Notes: generated by a model from the letters alone, not told the origin. Shown: positions 23,666-35,949, numbered from the stretch's first letter. The stretch is DNA of 64,000 nucleotides from Tipula vernalis (GCA_958295665.1 OY282560.1:99735930-99799929), one strand, 5' to 3'. Made by a program: numbers and translations.

Positions 23666-23855
23666 CAATTCACCAAATTTTGAGCCAAAACAATCGAAAA
23701 TCTGCAATTGTGCTCTGATTTCGGTCTTTGATACCTTTAACGAGAGCTTTCTGAACCTATAATTATTGTGCCAACACGCAGTTAAATTGCTTGATTATTT
23801 CCAGACATTTTACAGAAAATTCGATTTCCTTGACAATCACCTTACTATAATTCAC
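23666..23855. repeat. Satellite, isolated long monomer left of the MULE
   Basis: One ~185 bp long-form monomer starting ATTCACCAAATTTTGAGCC. It includes the segment ATTATTGTGCCAACACGCAG that is absent from short monomers. It is separated from the main array by the MULE insertion, which split the next monomer after ATAATTCAC. Confidence 0.85.
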
Positions 23856-23869
23856 GGGTTGGGTACGAA

Positions 23870-24070
23870 ATTCTGCTTTTTATAATTCTGTTTTACAAAA
23901 TTCTGTTTTACATAATTCCGTTTTACATAATTCTGTTTTACATAATTCTGTTTCACAAAATTCTGGTTCACAAAATTCTGTTTCATAAAATTCTGCTAAA
24001 AATTAATTGAATTTTTTGCCGCAAAAAAATTAATTGCAGAATTAATTTTTAGCAGAATTTTATGAAACAT
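23870..24070. repeat. Subterminal AATTCTGTTT(T/C)A(C) tandem repeats of the MULE
   Basis: About eight copies of a ~19 bp unit, AATTCTGTTTTACATA and variants, lie just inside the left end. Further in, AATTAATTTTTAGCAGAATT and its inverted partner form a hairpin at 23991-24059. Related AACAGAATTTTTTAAAACAG units lie at the right end (25410-25430). Subterminal arrays are probable transposase binding sites (inferred). Confidence 0.7.
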
Positions 24071-24192
24071 GTACATAATTTTTATTTACAGTGTTTATAC
24101 ATATATGCTGTAATTTAGTATAAAATATTGTATTAACAAAGTATCTTTGCTGATTTTGTCTTTGTAGAAAAAATAAAAGATTAATTCTTTCC

Positions 24193-25113
24193 TTGATACA
24201 TGTATATTATACTGAGCACGTACTCAAAAACAAAGTTAAAAATAAATTCAAAATGGACATTAACATCGTTAATAATAACAAAGGGCAAAACAAACTTAAT
24301 GTTAACAGTTATTTTTATTATTTTGAAAGAAAGCACAAGAAAGGAACTTTTAGTTGGGCTTGCGTTAAAAGAATATCCTCGCTCTGTAATGGCAGTGTTA
24401 CCACCATAATGGAAGACGGGATACACAAAATTAAGAAAGATCAATGGGAGAAGCATACCCATCCACCAGTGGCCAGTGATCTGGAAGTTTGCACTACAAA
24501 CAATCACATTAAAACTTTAGCTACAACATCAGGAAATAAATCATCACAAATTATAAGAAATTCTGTTGTTCAATGTTCTGAGAATGTTACAGTTTTCTTA
24601 CCAACAAAAGAAGCTCAAAAAATGAAGATCCATCTGATAAGAAACAACATGATTGCTGAGCCACAAAACCTTGCCCTTATTGACATCCCTGAAGAATTAC
24701 GTCTATTGGAAGGAGAATTATTTGTCTTATGTGAGTCTAAGGTCGATGGAGAAAAGATCATAACAATGGGTATCAGATCATCTCTACAACTCCTAGCAGA
24801 GTCAACATGCTGGATAATGGATGGTACTTTTGATGTGGTACCGTGCAAAATGCGGCAATTATTTTCTATCCATAACCTGATTGAAAGTGAAGTTATACCA
24901 TTAATTTTTTGTTTAATGAGCCAAAAAACTTTAAAATTGTACGACCATTTCTTTTTTGAATTAAAAAAACTATTTTTAAAATTCGAAATTGAACCAAATC
25001 CACAGGGAATCGTGTGTGATTTTGAAAAAGCCATTATTTCATCGGCAACATTTTTTTCCAAACGCAAATGTAAAAGGATGCTTGTTCCACTTCGGGCAAA
25101 TTTTATGGCGTAG
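24193..25113 (+). CDS. FLYWCH zinc-finger MULE transposase, C-terminally truncated
   Basis: A 306-residue open frame from ATG 24193; an alternative start at 24253 (residue 21) gives a better N-terminus. Residues 39-90 form a FLYWCH-type zinc finger (YFYYFERK, W55, C57, C65, H88-T-H90) for DNA binding. Residues 205-280 hold the MULE catalytic start: CWIMDGTFDVVP (first Asp, residue 210) and IVCDFEKAI (second acidic motif, residues 276-278). At 25080 the frame slips: the +1 frame continues with HFGQILWRRIQKEG, the usual next block, then is lost. The third catalytic Glu region and C-terminus are deleted, so it is not active by itself. No stop interrupts the first 306 codons, so decay is recent. 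Confidence 0.85.
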   Translation: MIHVYYTEHVLKNKVKNKFKMDINIVNNNKGQNKLNVNSYFYYFERKHKKGTFSWACVKRISSLCNGSVTTIMEDGIHKIKKDQWEKHTHPPVASDLEVCTTNNHIKTLATTSGNKSSQIIRNSVVQCSENVTVFLPTKEAQKMKIHLIRNNMIAEPQNLALIDIPEELRLLEGELFVLCESKVDGEKIITMGIRSSLQLLAESTCWIMDGTFDVVPCKMRQLFSIHNLIESEVIPLIFCLMSQKTLKLYDHFFFELKKLFLKFEIEPNPQGIVCDFEKAIISSATFFSKRKCKRMLVPLRANFMA

Positions 25114-25448
25114 AATCCAAAAGGAGGGGATGAAAAAACTGTATGGAAATTCCGTATTGTTCTAAAACAGTATTTTCTAAAAACAAAATTTTTTAAAACG
25201 GAATTAAGTACCGATCTCATTTTCTTATTCGCTCTTAAATTTGGCCAACAAAAACCGCAACACCCCTCGCTGTTGCTTCTTTAGGTATGCGAAGTATAAG
25301 CACACCACTGTACATAATATTCCATAACAATCGACCCAACACCGAACGGCAATTATTTTATCTGAGTAGACAATAGATGGTTAACTTAATGATCAAAATT
25401 ATTTTTAAAACAACAGAATTTTTTAAAACAGAATTACGTACCGGTCCC

Positions 25449-28139
25449 ATAATTCACCAAATTTTGAGCCAGAAAAATCCAAAATCTGCAATTGTGCTCT
25501 GATTTCGGTCCTTAATACCTCAAATGATAGCTTTCTGGACCATTTTACAGAAAATTCGATTTCCTTGAAGACCACCTTATTCTAATTCACCAAATTTTGA
25601 GCCAAAAAATCGGAAATCTGCAATTGTGCTCTTATTTGGCCTTAATACCTCAAATGATAGCTTTCTGGGCCATTTTACCAAAAATTCGATTTCCTTTAAG
25701 ACCACCTTACTATAATTCACCAAATTTTGAGCCAAAAAAATCGAAAATCTGCAATTGTGCTCTGATTTCGGTACTTGATACCTCTAACGATAGCTTTCTG
25801 GACCATTTTACAGAAAATTCGATTTCCTTGGAGACCACCTTATTCTAATTCACCAAATTTTGAGCCAAAAAATCGGAAATCTGCAATTGTGGTCTGATTT
25901 GGCCTTAATACCTCAAATGATAGCTTCCTGGACCATTTTACAGAAAATTCGATTTCCTTGAAAATTACCTTACTATAATTCACCAAATTTTGAGCCAAAA
26001 AAATCGGAAATCTGCAATTTTGCTTTGATTTCGGTCCTTAATACTTCTAACGATAGCTTTCTGAACCATTTTACAGAAAATTCGATTTCCTTGTAGACCA
26101 CCTTACCATAATTCACCAAATTTTGAGCCAAAAAAATAGGAAATCTGCAATTGTGCTATGATTTCGGTCCTTGATACCTCTAACGATAGCTTTCAGAACC
26201 TACAATTATTGTGCCAACACGCAGTTAGATTGCTTGATTATTTCCAGACATTTTACAGAAAATTCGATTTACTTGAAAATCACCTTACTATAATTCACCA
26301 AATTTTGAGCCAGAAAAATTCAAAATCTGCAATTGTGCTCTGATTTCGGTCCTAAATACCTCAAATGATAGCTTTCTGGACCATTTTACAGAAAATTCGA
26401 TTTCCTTGGAGACCACCTTACCATAATTCACCAAATTTTGAGCCAAAAAAATCGGAAATCTGCAATTGTGCTCTGATTCCGGTCCTTGATACCTCTAACG
26501 ATAGCTTTCAGAACCTACAATTATTGTGCCAACACGCAGTTAGATTGCTTGATTATTTCCAGACATTTTACAGAAAATTCGATTTCCTTGAAAATCACCT
26601 TACTATAATTCACCAAATTTTGAGCCAGAAAAATCCAAAATCTGCAATTGTGCTCTGATTTCGGTCCTAAATACCTCAAATGATAGCTTTCTGGACCATT
26701 TTACAGAAAATTCGATTTCCTTGAAGATCACCTTACTATAATTCACCAAATTTTGAGCCAAAAAAATCGGAAATCTGCAATTTTGCTCTGATTTCGGTCC
26801 TTAATACTTCTAACGATAGCTTCCTGGACCATTTTACAGAAAATTCGATTTCCTTGAAAATCACCTTACAATAATTCACCAAATTTTGAGCCAGAAAAAT
26901 CCAAAATCTGCAATTGTGCTCTGATTTCGGTCCTAAATACCTCAAATGATAGCTTTCTGGACCATTTTACAGAAAATTCGATTTCCTTGAAGATCACCTT
27001 ACTATAATTCACCAAATTTTGAGCCAAAAAAATCGGAAATCTGCAATTGTGCTCTGATTCCGGTCCTTGATACCTCTAACGATAGCTTTCAGAACCTACA
27101 ATTATTGTGCCAACACGCAGTTAGGTTGCTTGATTATTTCCAGACATTTTACAGAAAATTCGATTTCATTGAAAATCACCTTACTATAATTCACCAAATT
27201 TTGAGCCAAAAAAATCGAAAATCTGCAATTGTGCTCTGATTTCGGTCCTAAATACCTCAAATGATAGCTTTCTGGACCATTTTACAGAAAATTCGATTTC
27301 CTTGGAGACCACCTTACCATAATTCACCAAATTTTGAGCCAAAAAAAATCCAAAATCTGCAATTGTGCTCTGATTTCGGTCCTTAATACTTCTAGCGATA
27401 GCTTCCTGGACCATTTTACAGAAAATTCGATTACCTTGAAGATCACCTTATTCTAATTTACCAAATTTTGAGCCAAAAAATCGGAAATCTGCAATTGTGC
27501 TCTGATTTCGGTCCTTAATACCTCAAATGATAGCTTTCTGGACCATTTTACAGAAAATTCGATTTCCTTGAAAATCACCTTACTATAATTCACCAAATTT
27601 TGAGCCAGAAAAATCCAAAATCTGCAATTGTGCTCTGATTTCGGTCCTAAATACCTCAAATGATAGCTTTCTGGACCATTTTACAGAAAATTCGATTTCC
27701 TTGGAGACCACCTTACCATAATTCACCAAATTTTGAGCCAAAAAAATAGGAAATCTGCAATTGTGCTATGATTTCGGTCCTTGATACCTCTAACGATAGC
27801 TTTCAGAACCTACAATTATTGTGCCAACACGCAGTTAGATTGCTTGATTATTTCCAGACATTTTACAGAAAATTCGATTTACTTGAAAATCACCTTACTA
27901 TAATTCACCAAATTTTGAGCCAGAAAAATTCAAAATCTGCAATTGTGCTCTGATTTCGGTCCTAAATACCTCAAATGATAGCTTTCTGGACCATTTTACA
28001 GAAAATTCGATTTCCTTGGAGACCGACCACCTTACCATAATTCACCAAATTTTGAGCCAAAAAAATCGGAAATCTGCAATTGTGCTCTGATTTGGCCTTA
28101 ATACCTCAAATGATAGCTTTCTGGACCATTTTACAGAAA
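25449..28139. repeat. Satellite array, ~132 bp short and ~183 bp long monomers
   Basis: About 20 monomers, each beginning near ATTCACCAAATTTTGAGCC and ending ACAGAAAATTCGATTTCCTTG plus ACCACCTTACTATA. Most are short (130-134 bp). Four long ones, starting near 26114, 26430, 27011 and 27723, carry an extra ~50 bp containing TTGTGCCAACACGCAGTTAG. A ~300 bp block at 26104-26403 recurs almost perfectly at 27714-28018, offset about 1610 bp, showing higher-order structure. Open frames across the array are a by-product of monomer lengths near multiples of three. Confidence 0.9.
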
Positions 28140-30690
28140 CTTCGATTAAAATAATAGTTAATTGAAGGTTTCCTTTTTTATTGTGAAATCGGGCATAAGT
28201 GTACTAAATGCGCCTACGTTCTAGAATAATTGTGTTTGCTGCGTTATTTCTATTCATTATCAAATGGTCTATGTATCAACATCATTCATCGTTTTAAAAA
28301 TAAAAAAAAATTCGCATAAAAACAACATCAGCTCAACATCTTCATCTACTCTGTCAAGTATAGTAAGCCGCCTCTTCAGCCTAATAATGATCTTGCCGTT
28401 GGCCAGAAGCGTGACCCACCCTTCGAATGTGACATTGGTATCCCACTTTATGGAGCAAGAGAGATTTAAAAATTGGCTACTACAATAAAGCGATTTGGGA
28501 TTAGTCACAATTGTGACCTTAAACAAACGGGAAATCATCAAACATCAAACATTTTTTTTTTGTTTTAATACACATTGACAAATTAGTATGTTAAAAATGA
28601 TTTAGGGGCGTACAGTAACAAGTATTTATGGGGTCAGATCACAAAATCTATACTTTACCCTTTTTAGAGGCAAGCTTATTCCGTAAAACAACGAAGCATA
28701 ATATTCATGGTTAATTATTTAAGATTAGTGTGTGGCTTGGTGTTTTTAATTGAATCCGTATAAACCTTGACTTCGACTTTTTTTGTAGTATTATTTGCAA
28801 TAAAATTTTATGACCTAAAATTTATCGATAAACCGATAAACTTCTAAAATATTGATAATTTTGATTTTTATCCAATATTTTTCTATCTATCACTATGTAC
28901 ATACTCGTATGTAGTTTTTGGGTAAACCAAAAATTTATCAAACCGTACCCCTTTTTCAATTTTAATTCAGTAATTAGCAGTTTTTTACAGCTATGGAATA
29001 TTCATATTTTTGTGTTTTTTAATTAATTTTATTGAGGTGAAAGCTTCTAGATTATTTGCTAAGCAATGTATGAAAAATCTATTCCACCACAATATAACAT
29101 ATTGCTAACGCAGCATATAACATGACCTAATATACATATTACACTTCTATGTTCGCAAATGGTTTATTTATAGCTAATATTTATGGAATAACAAACAAAA
29201 TTAGATAATCCACTTGAAATTAAAAAAAAAAACTAATTAATACTAAATAATATTTGGTATGCAAATCAATTTAAAACAGGGTGCATCTATCAAAATAATT
29301 TTTATTATTTTTGCCTCTATATATGTAGGTTGGTTCTATACTTAATTGCTTTATTGTTATTTTCCAATTTTACAACAACATTTTTTGTTGTTGTAGAAGA
29401 ACAATAATTAATAAACTATTAGATATTGTATAATATAGTAATTATAAGAAAACAACCTTGTTTTTCATCAAACGGTTAAAAACTACAAAAATCTACAAAT
29501 CATTTTTCATAATTGATTGATAGTAATCGGGTGGGATGATGAGCTTTTGTTAAAAGGTGTCATTTCCGCCATTTTATTACAAGTATACATAAATATGTTT
29601 ATTGTACATATAATTTGCAATCATAATATATCGAATGATATTGGGGCCACAATATGTATTCCCACGCGCACGCCAATTTTCGTTATCGATAATGCGGAAT
29701 TAATTTTCTTTATATTTATAGATCGATAAGTCGCTATATATATATACAAATTGTCTGCACATAATTAATTCTATAAATATTCTTTTTATCAGTCAAGACA
29801 TACTGGTATCGTAATATAAAAATTTCGAATTATCATGTTAAAAATTTATACAATGTATTGTATATAGAGAGATAACCCCGAAAATTTAATCGATATTGGG
29901 ACACGGCGCGCGGCGCCATTTTCATGTTCAGAGATTATAACTTCCTTAATCGTAATTTAATCCAAAACTTAAATTCAACTTAATAAATTTGGGTGCCGCA
30001 TGCGTCTACACACGATAAAATTTTCATATAAATTTTTTATACGCGATAAACTCTTTTTGATTGCATTTATGTACTCGCTGATCGATATCAAAGTGCAATT
30101 ATTTAAATTTGAAATTAATCCCCCCGCGCTCACAATTCAATGTTAGCGTGCACAGATTACAACCTGGATTTACAAAAAAAAAAAAAAAAAAAAAATCAAG
30201 ATAATTGTTATAAATAATGCATCCATGACAATGAGAAAGGTCTTATCTTTTCAACAAATTCATACCAGTTTTCACGTATATATGAGAGCGATAAACGATT
30301 GTGTGCCTTTAGGTGATTTTCCACAATTTCCATTAACAATTTACAACAAAAAAAAAAAAAAAAAAAAAATTAAATTGAAAAGAAATAAATTAACTTAAAA
30401 AATATGTTTTTTTAAGACACTCATTTGTAGGTTACCTTGACTTAAAAAAACAACGAAATAATAAATTGTGTGTGTGTGAGGCGTGCGCGCACTGTGCACA
30501 ACATATAAAACGCATTATGTTGTTTTTTTTTTGTGCATTTCTAATGCAAATTTAGTTAAACAACAACAAAAATGTAAACAAACCGATCGATCGTTTACTA
30601 TTATTGTACAATAATTTGGAACGACATTTTTATACAAACGTCATCGAGATCAGCGGTTCTTAATCTGTGTTCCACGAAACGATATTTTCA
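28140..30690. other. Gene-free AT-rich DNA with a CpG-richer patch
   Basis: No coding domain recognised. Contains A-tracts (about 30172-30197 and 30350-30369), TG/GC alternation near 30468-30490, and a patch near 29905-29925 (ACGGCGCGCGGCGCC) unusually rich in CpG for this window. TE ends were not recognised. Confidence 0.45.
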
Positions 30691-30779
30691 TAAATAATAT
30701 TGCATAAAATGTTATTATTAAATTTGGAAGTAAAATTAGACAAATTCAAAAATTTAACGACTTTCTCTTACGTAATTCG

Positions 30780-31480
30780 ATGTGAAAAACATTTCAGTCA
30801 AAAGACGAAAGGCGTTTCAGTCATAAAATTTCTCATACAAATATTATGGCTAAAACGCCTTTTAAAAAGGAACTTCATTCTAAAATAGAGATATTTCGGT
30901 CAGGAAACAGTTTGACTGAAACGCCTTTTTGCCTGGGGTTCCTTTTTAATTGTTTAACTGAATCTTCTTTTCACAAAATATTTTGTGTCAAAAATCCAAA
31001 AAGAATCCTAGTCAAAAAGTTTTGACTTGAATGCCTCTTTAGTGTTCTGTAGCTCTGTAGCCTCTGGATTGAAATACCTTCTGAAAAGGCATTTCAGATT
31101 AAAAATATTTTGACTGAGTTGCCTCTAATTCCCTGCATGCATTTCAGTCAAAAAAAAAAAAAAACAAACAATTAACCAAAAGGTTTTCCAGTCCAAAAAT
31201 TTGTGGCTATTCAAGAAGGTTGTTCAGTTAAAATACACAAATACACAAAGGATATTTCAGCCAAACTATTTTCTGACCAAAATACATTTTTTTTTTTGGA
31301 CTGAAGTTCCTTTTTAAAAGGGGGTTTTAGTATGAGAAATGTTGTGATTGAAACACCTTTCATTTTTTAACTGTATTCCCGTAGAATAATTTTGCCTGGT
31401 ATTCCTTTTTAGTTGTTTGGCTAAATCTCTGTTGTTTGACTGAACTAAACTTGAACCTTTCTATTTTTGACTGGAGTTCC
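30780..31480. repeat. Degenerate interspersed TTTCAGTCAAA / TTTGACTGAAA repeats
   Basis: At least a dozen variants of CATTTCAGTCAAAA, GACTGAAACGCCTTTT and their reverse complements occur in 700 bases, alternating in orientation with AAGGAACTTC/GTTCCTTTTT words between. The pattern suggests an old tandem of short hairpins or a decayed minisatellite. No protein is encoded. Confidence 0.6.
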
Positions 31481-31489
31481 CAGAGCCGG

Positions 31490-32336
31490 GAAAAAGACGA
31501 ATAAACCCGTAAAATGAATTTGTTTCAATTCGCCTGTAAGTATGCTACTAATTCGACATGTAATACAGCATAATAAAATATTTTGATACCGCTGCTACCA
31601 GGAGTTTAAATATAAGTTGTATTGTTAATAGGATTGTATTTTAAATCCCAGCTTCCTTCTACAAATTAGAAATATTAATATCGTTACCGATAACATTATT
31701 ACCTCCGAAAGTTTTTCGAAGACATCAAAATTACTGTGCACGTGCATTGTGCAATTCTGAGGGCCCTACACGAGATTTGCCGCCTCTTTTATTTTCTTTA
31801 ATTTTTAACAAAGAAAGGAATAATAAAAATGGCGATTTAGCAGAACGGCTCTACTGACTTTTTCGTATTTAGTCGCAATTATGCCAACCTCTGTGTAGCT
31901 GGTCGTTTTTGGCTAAACTCTTTTTTCCAAACCAGAGCGAATTTCTGTTGAAACAATTTATGAGCTTAGGCGTTCAAATTATCGTTAGAGTAGTAATTTA
32001 TATAGAGAATTGGTTCAAACAAGAGATTAAAATAGATTTGAGGTGGGGATTCCGATAATTTTGGGATTTTGCTTATTTATTTTACGTTGAAACTTTCCTT
32101 TAACAAAGAAGTTTCCAGCCGAATGTAAGAAGCCGATAATGTAAATTACGTTATTAACATTGCAGCCAAAAATAAAAAAATGTGTGGTTATCAGCCGAAA
32201 GCAAACAGGATACATGGATTGTAATAAACAATTTTGTAAATAGTCATTGGTCGTTAGTTATGTGGAAAACTTTGTGCAACCGACTTATGTAAAATTTCGG
32301 AAAATCAGAATAATCCCTGAAGGTGAATCGTTTTTA
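31490..32336. other. Gene-free stretch
   Basis: No recognised domain or TIR. A short phrase in one frame (KPERISVETIYELRRSNYR) is suggestive of a DNA-binding protein scrap but too short to assign. Confidence 0.4.
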
Positions 32337-33922
32337 TGTGTGTTACTCACAAAAATTTGCGTACACCGTAAAAATCGAACGAATTTCACACTATTATCAA
32401 GAAATATTTAACGGCTTCTGTATCTTGTGTTTACATAGACATAAATATGAAGAAAGATCGTATTTGTTAAAAAAAAAAATATTTGGTTCAATAAATAATT
32501 CACGTTTTTCTAAAATTCAACGTCACTAAAATTTGCGTACAACGACACAAAAATTTGCGTGGTCTAAACTTTAATTACTGTTATCTTTACTAAAACCGAG
32601 TAAAATTCCTAGGCAGCCATCAGCCGTAATAAATTGATCTATGTTTTGTCGACGTTTCAAATTTTGAGTGTGTTTCAACAAAATGCCTTTCACAAAACGA
32701 AAGACGTCAGTAGAATTATGAGATGTGATAGTAAAATTATTTAAAGAAGGCAATCTTACAGGGAAATTGCAGCAATCGTCAACAGAACGCATACTACAAT
32801 CCAAAGAATTGTTAATAATTTCAAAGAATGTGGAAATACAGCTCGGAAACTGCAAACCGGCCGTTCTCGGAACGTAAATTGTCGTACCGAAAGGACAATT
32901 GTAAGGATGGTAAGAACCAAATCGGGCAAAAGTGTCTCCAAAATAGCTGATGAACTGGACGAATCATCAGGGATTGCTATTTATCCTGAAAATGTGCGGC
33001 GTATTCTTCGGAGAAATGGATATAATGGGTGTACTATGCGCAAACCTTTCATGTCTGCAGTAAAAATAAAAAAAAGGAAACAATTGGGAAAATTGTACCA
33101 AAACAAGGATATTAGATTGCGGCAAAATATTTTTTTTCCGATGAAAGCATGTTTAAGATTTCTGGGTCAAATGCCAAGCGGAAAGTGTGGAGGAAGGCTG
33201 ATACGGCGTTTGAGGAAAAAATGTAAAAACAATATTTAAATATGGGGCTGGGTCTGTAATGGTTTGGGGCTGTATGGCAGCAAATGGTGTTGGAAATATG
33301 GTGTTTTTCGACGGAAATATGATGGCTAAGATATATTTAGATATTTAAAAAAAAATGTCCGTCTATCGTCGAAAAATTGGGTCTTCCTTCTAAGTGGTAC
33401 TTCCAACAGGACAACGATCCAAGGTGTACGGCGAGTATAGTAAAGAAATGGCCGCTCTATAGGGTCCCCAAATAACTAAATCATCTACATCAATCACCAG
33501 ATTTGAATCCTATACAGCATTTGTGGGGAGAACTAAGTCGCAGAGTTCAAAAACATCGAATCACTACAACAGAATAATTAAAACTAATAGATTGGAAAAT
33601 AGATTATGCCACGACTATGTATTTAGTGAATTCTGTGCCTTCGAGGATGCTGGAAACCAAATGATGTACAACAAAATAGTAATTTTTGATCTTCTATCAA
33701 ATTTTTGTTTATAATTATTAAATGTACGCAAATTTTTGTGACCTTCTATTTTAGAAAAACGTGAACTATTTATTGAAGCAAATATTTTTTTTTAAACAAA
33801 CGCCATCTTTCTTGTTATTTATGCCTATGCAAATACAAGATACAGAAGCTGTTAATTATTTTTGACTTTATTGTGAAATTTGTTCGATTTTTAAGGTGTA
33901 CGCAAATTTTTGTGAGTGACTG
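32337..33922 (+). mobile_element. Tc1-like transposon with IR/DR ends
   Basis: Both ends carry ~200 bp inverted repeats, each with outer and inner copies of the direct repeat CACAAAAATTTGCGTAC (32349 and 32524 on the left; 33724 and 33898 in reverse complement on the right), plus an extra left copy at 32546. This is the IR/DR architecture of Tc1-family elements. TA flanks the right end (33923-33924) and, less securely, the left. A defective DD34E transposase lies between. Confidence 0.88.
32682..33660 (+). pseudogene. Tc1 transposase, multiple stops and frameshifts
   Basis: N-terminus MPFTKRKTS at 32682 is followed by a stop, then HTH segments in shifted frames (IAAIVNRTHTTIQRIVNNF; SVSKIADELDESSGI; NVRRILRRNGYNG). 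The catalytic core gives FSDESMFKISGSNAKRKVW (first Asp, 33140-33142), SVMVWGCMAANGVGN, FQQDNDPRCTASIVKKW (second Asp, 33410-33412) and SPDLNPIQHLWGELSRRV. The residue 35 positions after the second Asp, normally the catalytic Glu, is Gln (33515-33517). At least four frame changes and several stops are seen. Length otherwise matches a ~340-residue Tc1 transposase. Confidence 0.85.
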
Positions 33923-34141
33923 TATGTCATAATTTTGAGTCACCCTTTTATAATAGCAGTAAGTTTGTATAATTTTGTTAATTAGAATGAATACAAATTG
34001 TAACGGAAAGAAACAAGTACAAAAAAGTTTTTGGATAATGATGATCAGTCGAGAGTCGAGATCTGAATAATAAATTATAAAATTACTCTGCATTATTGTT
34101 TCATTTAACTAAATTGGAAAAACACAACAATTTGATTCGTC

Positions 34142-34734
34142 AATTGACGAATGGAAAATTTAAAAAGCGCCTGAAATCGGCTGTAGCAAAAATTTGCTAT
34201 ATGAAGTTAAATGAAAATAGTGTCTATTTAAATTACATTTTTATTTTTGAAAATTGTAATGATTAGATATCTGATTCATTTGGGACATTCTTATAATTTT
34301 AAATATCAGAAATGTGTACTTAAACATTGCAGAAATCTAAATAAACTAGTGTTACTAAAAACATAAATGTTTTAAAAATATCAAATTTTAGATTGTATTA
34401 ATAAGTCAAATCAAAGCAACTGTGGTTTACTAAAGCTTCAAAAATGTTTACTTATATATTTATAGTGAGTTTAACATTAAATTTCTGCAATTTTTAAGCA
34501 CAAATTTTCTGATATTTAAAATTATAAGAATGTCCCAAAGGAATCCAATATAGAAAAATCACACATTATACTTTATATTGGATTAATTTAGTTTTCTACT
34601 CATTACAATTTTCACAAATAAAAATTTAATTTAAATAGACACTATTTCCATATAACTTCATATAGTAAATTTTTGTTACAGCCTATCACATATTTCACTA
34701 TTTTCCGCTAGAGCACACCGTTCCATTCGTCAAT
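34142..34734. mobile_element. Palindromic MITE with ~200 bp arms
   Basis: Ends ATTGACGAATGGAA are inverted at 34143 and 34721-34734. Arms pair through CAAAAATTT-CTATATGAAGTTA, AATAGTGTCTATTTAAATTA, GAAAATTGTAATGA and GGGACATTCTTATAATTTTA. The ~590 bp element would fold into one long hairpin and has no coding capacity. Target duplication is unclear (TCGTCA at both sides is part of the termini). Confidence 0.78.
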
Positions 34735-35939
34735 AGCTATCGCTCGAAAACATTTCAAATCAAGTTTCCTGTGAGAAATCTGGGCAATTTAGACAAAATA
34801 TTTGTCAGCATTACAACTTCAAAAAATTTCCACTATACCATATTTCATTCGTTCTGCGAGCGCTGATGCTAATTTTTGTATGGTATTACAGATTTATTTT
34901 ATTCCGATAGGTAGTGCTTTCTCTCTATTTCCAATCGTCAATATTAGAAGCTGATTTTATACAAATTTTAAGTAAGTTTATGGGTTTCGTGAATTTAGAA
35001 ACAATATTTCATTTACATTAAATACTAATTGTTCATTTTAAAATTAAGCATTCCTAATTATATGTTCACTCCTATTTGACGTTTTCACCTCTTTCTTGGG
35101 ATTCCCCAAACAAGCAAATAAAATGAAGTACCATCTGATTCTATTTGTTGTGTCTGTCTGTTTCTATTTCTAGTTTTGTAGCAAAACGAGCGCAGTTTGT
35201 CGTTCAAAAATTTCATTTAACGAACCCATACGTACTTAATTTTTGCAGTCGCTTTTTACTAACTGTATAGATGAAAATTTAGTTGGGGAAAACTGTAATA
35301 AATATGTTTTGAATATCTTGAGTAGTCAGAAACTGAACACGGTGACTTTGACAGTTTTTCAGGTTTTTTTTCGACCACAATAGCTGAGCAGTTGCTGAAT
35401 TATTGAATATCGTGTTCTTTAATTAGATTTTTACTTTTTAATATTAGTTGTATTGCTTTCACCAAAAATTAATCATACTAAATATACCAAAAATTAGTTT
35501 AGCTAACCCATAAAAAAATTAGTAGTCAAACCGATCTTAACCAATTTTTTAGTTTCAATACCTGCCACAAGAGTCGAATTGACAAGAAAATACACGAAAA
35601 AAAATTAGACCAAAATTTGGTTAATTTTTGCTGTTGCTTTGACCAGCCGTTAACCAAATAAAATACCTAACTCATTTTGGTTGAAAGGAATACACTTATT
35701 GTCAAATTAGGTTGTATTTGGACTGAACATCTTTTCCACCTCTTTTAGTGACTTAAACAATTTCTATGCTTTCGAAATACATTTACGATCAGGAGGTAAA
35801 ATGAGAGCTTAAAATACATTTGCGCTCACAATTTAGTGTCCTTAGAAGCTGCATTTAGGCGAATTTATGAAAAAAATATATTTTTGGTTTAAACGAGGAC
35901 TCTCGCAAATATCAGATAAATATTGGAATCAAACGCATA
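34735..35939. other. Gene-free stretch
   Basis: No recognised domain. The 35440-35700 part is rich in TTGGTTAA/TTAACCAA words in both orientations, possibly another decayed repeat. Confidence 0.4.
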
Positions 35940-35949
35940 TTCACACACG

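Larger units (their letters stand above)
23856..25448 (+). mobile_element. Phantom-like MULE DNA transposon with 9 bp target duplication
   Basis: Inserted in a satellite monomer: ATAATTCAC at 23847-23855 is repeated exactly at 25449-25457. The left end GGGTTGGGTACGAAATTCTG matches the reverse complement of the right end, GGGACCGGTACGTAATTCTG. A 9 bp duplication is the hallmark of Mutator-like elements. It carries a FLYWCH/MULE transposase frame and an array of AATTCTGTTTTAC-type subterminal repeats. At 1593 bp it is internally deleted relative to autonomous Phantom elements. Confidence 0.9.

Noticed and set aside
23870..24000. CRISPR-like regular repeats
   Set aside because: Units are contiguous, AT-rich and confined to a transposon end; no spacers, and the genome is eukaryotic.
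24615..25220. 201-residue minus-strand frame under the MULE transposase
   Set aside because: Antisense shadow of the FLYWCH/MULE coding frame, with no domain of its own.
25597..28090. Several 60-100 residue open frames on both strands in the satellite
   Set aside because: They repeat with the monomers and share the same words; they are by-products of repeat length, not genes.
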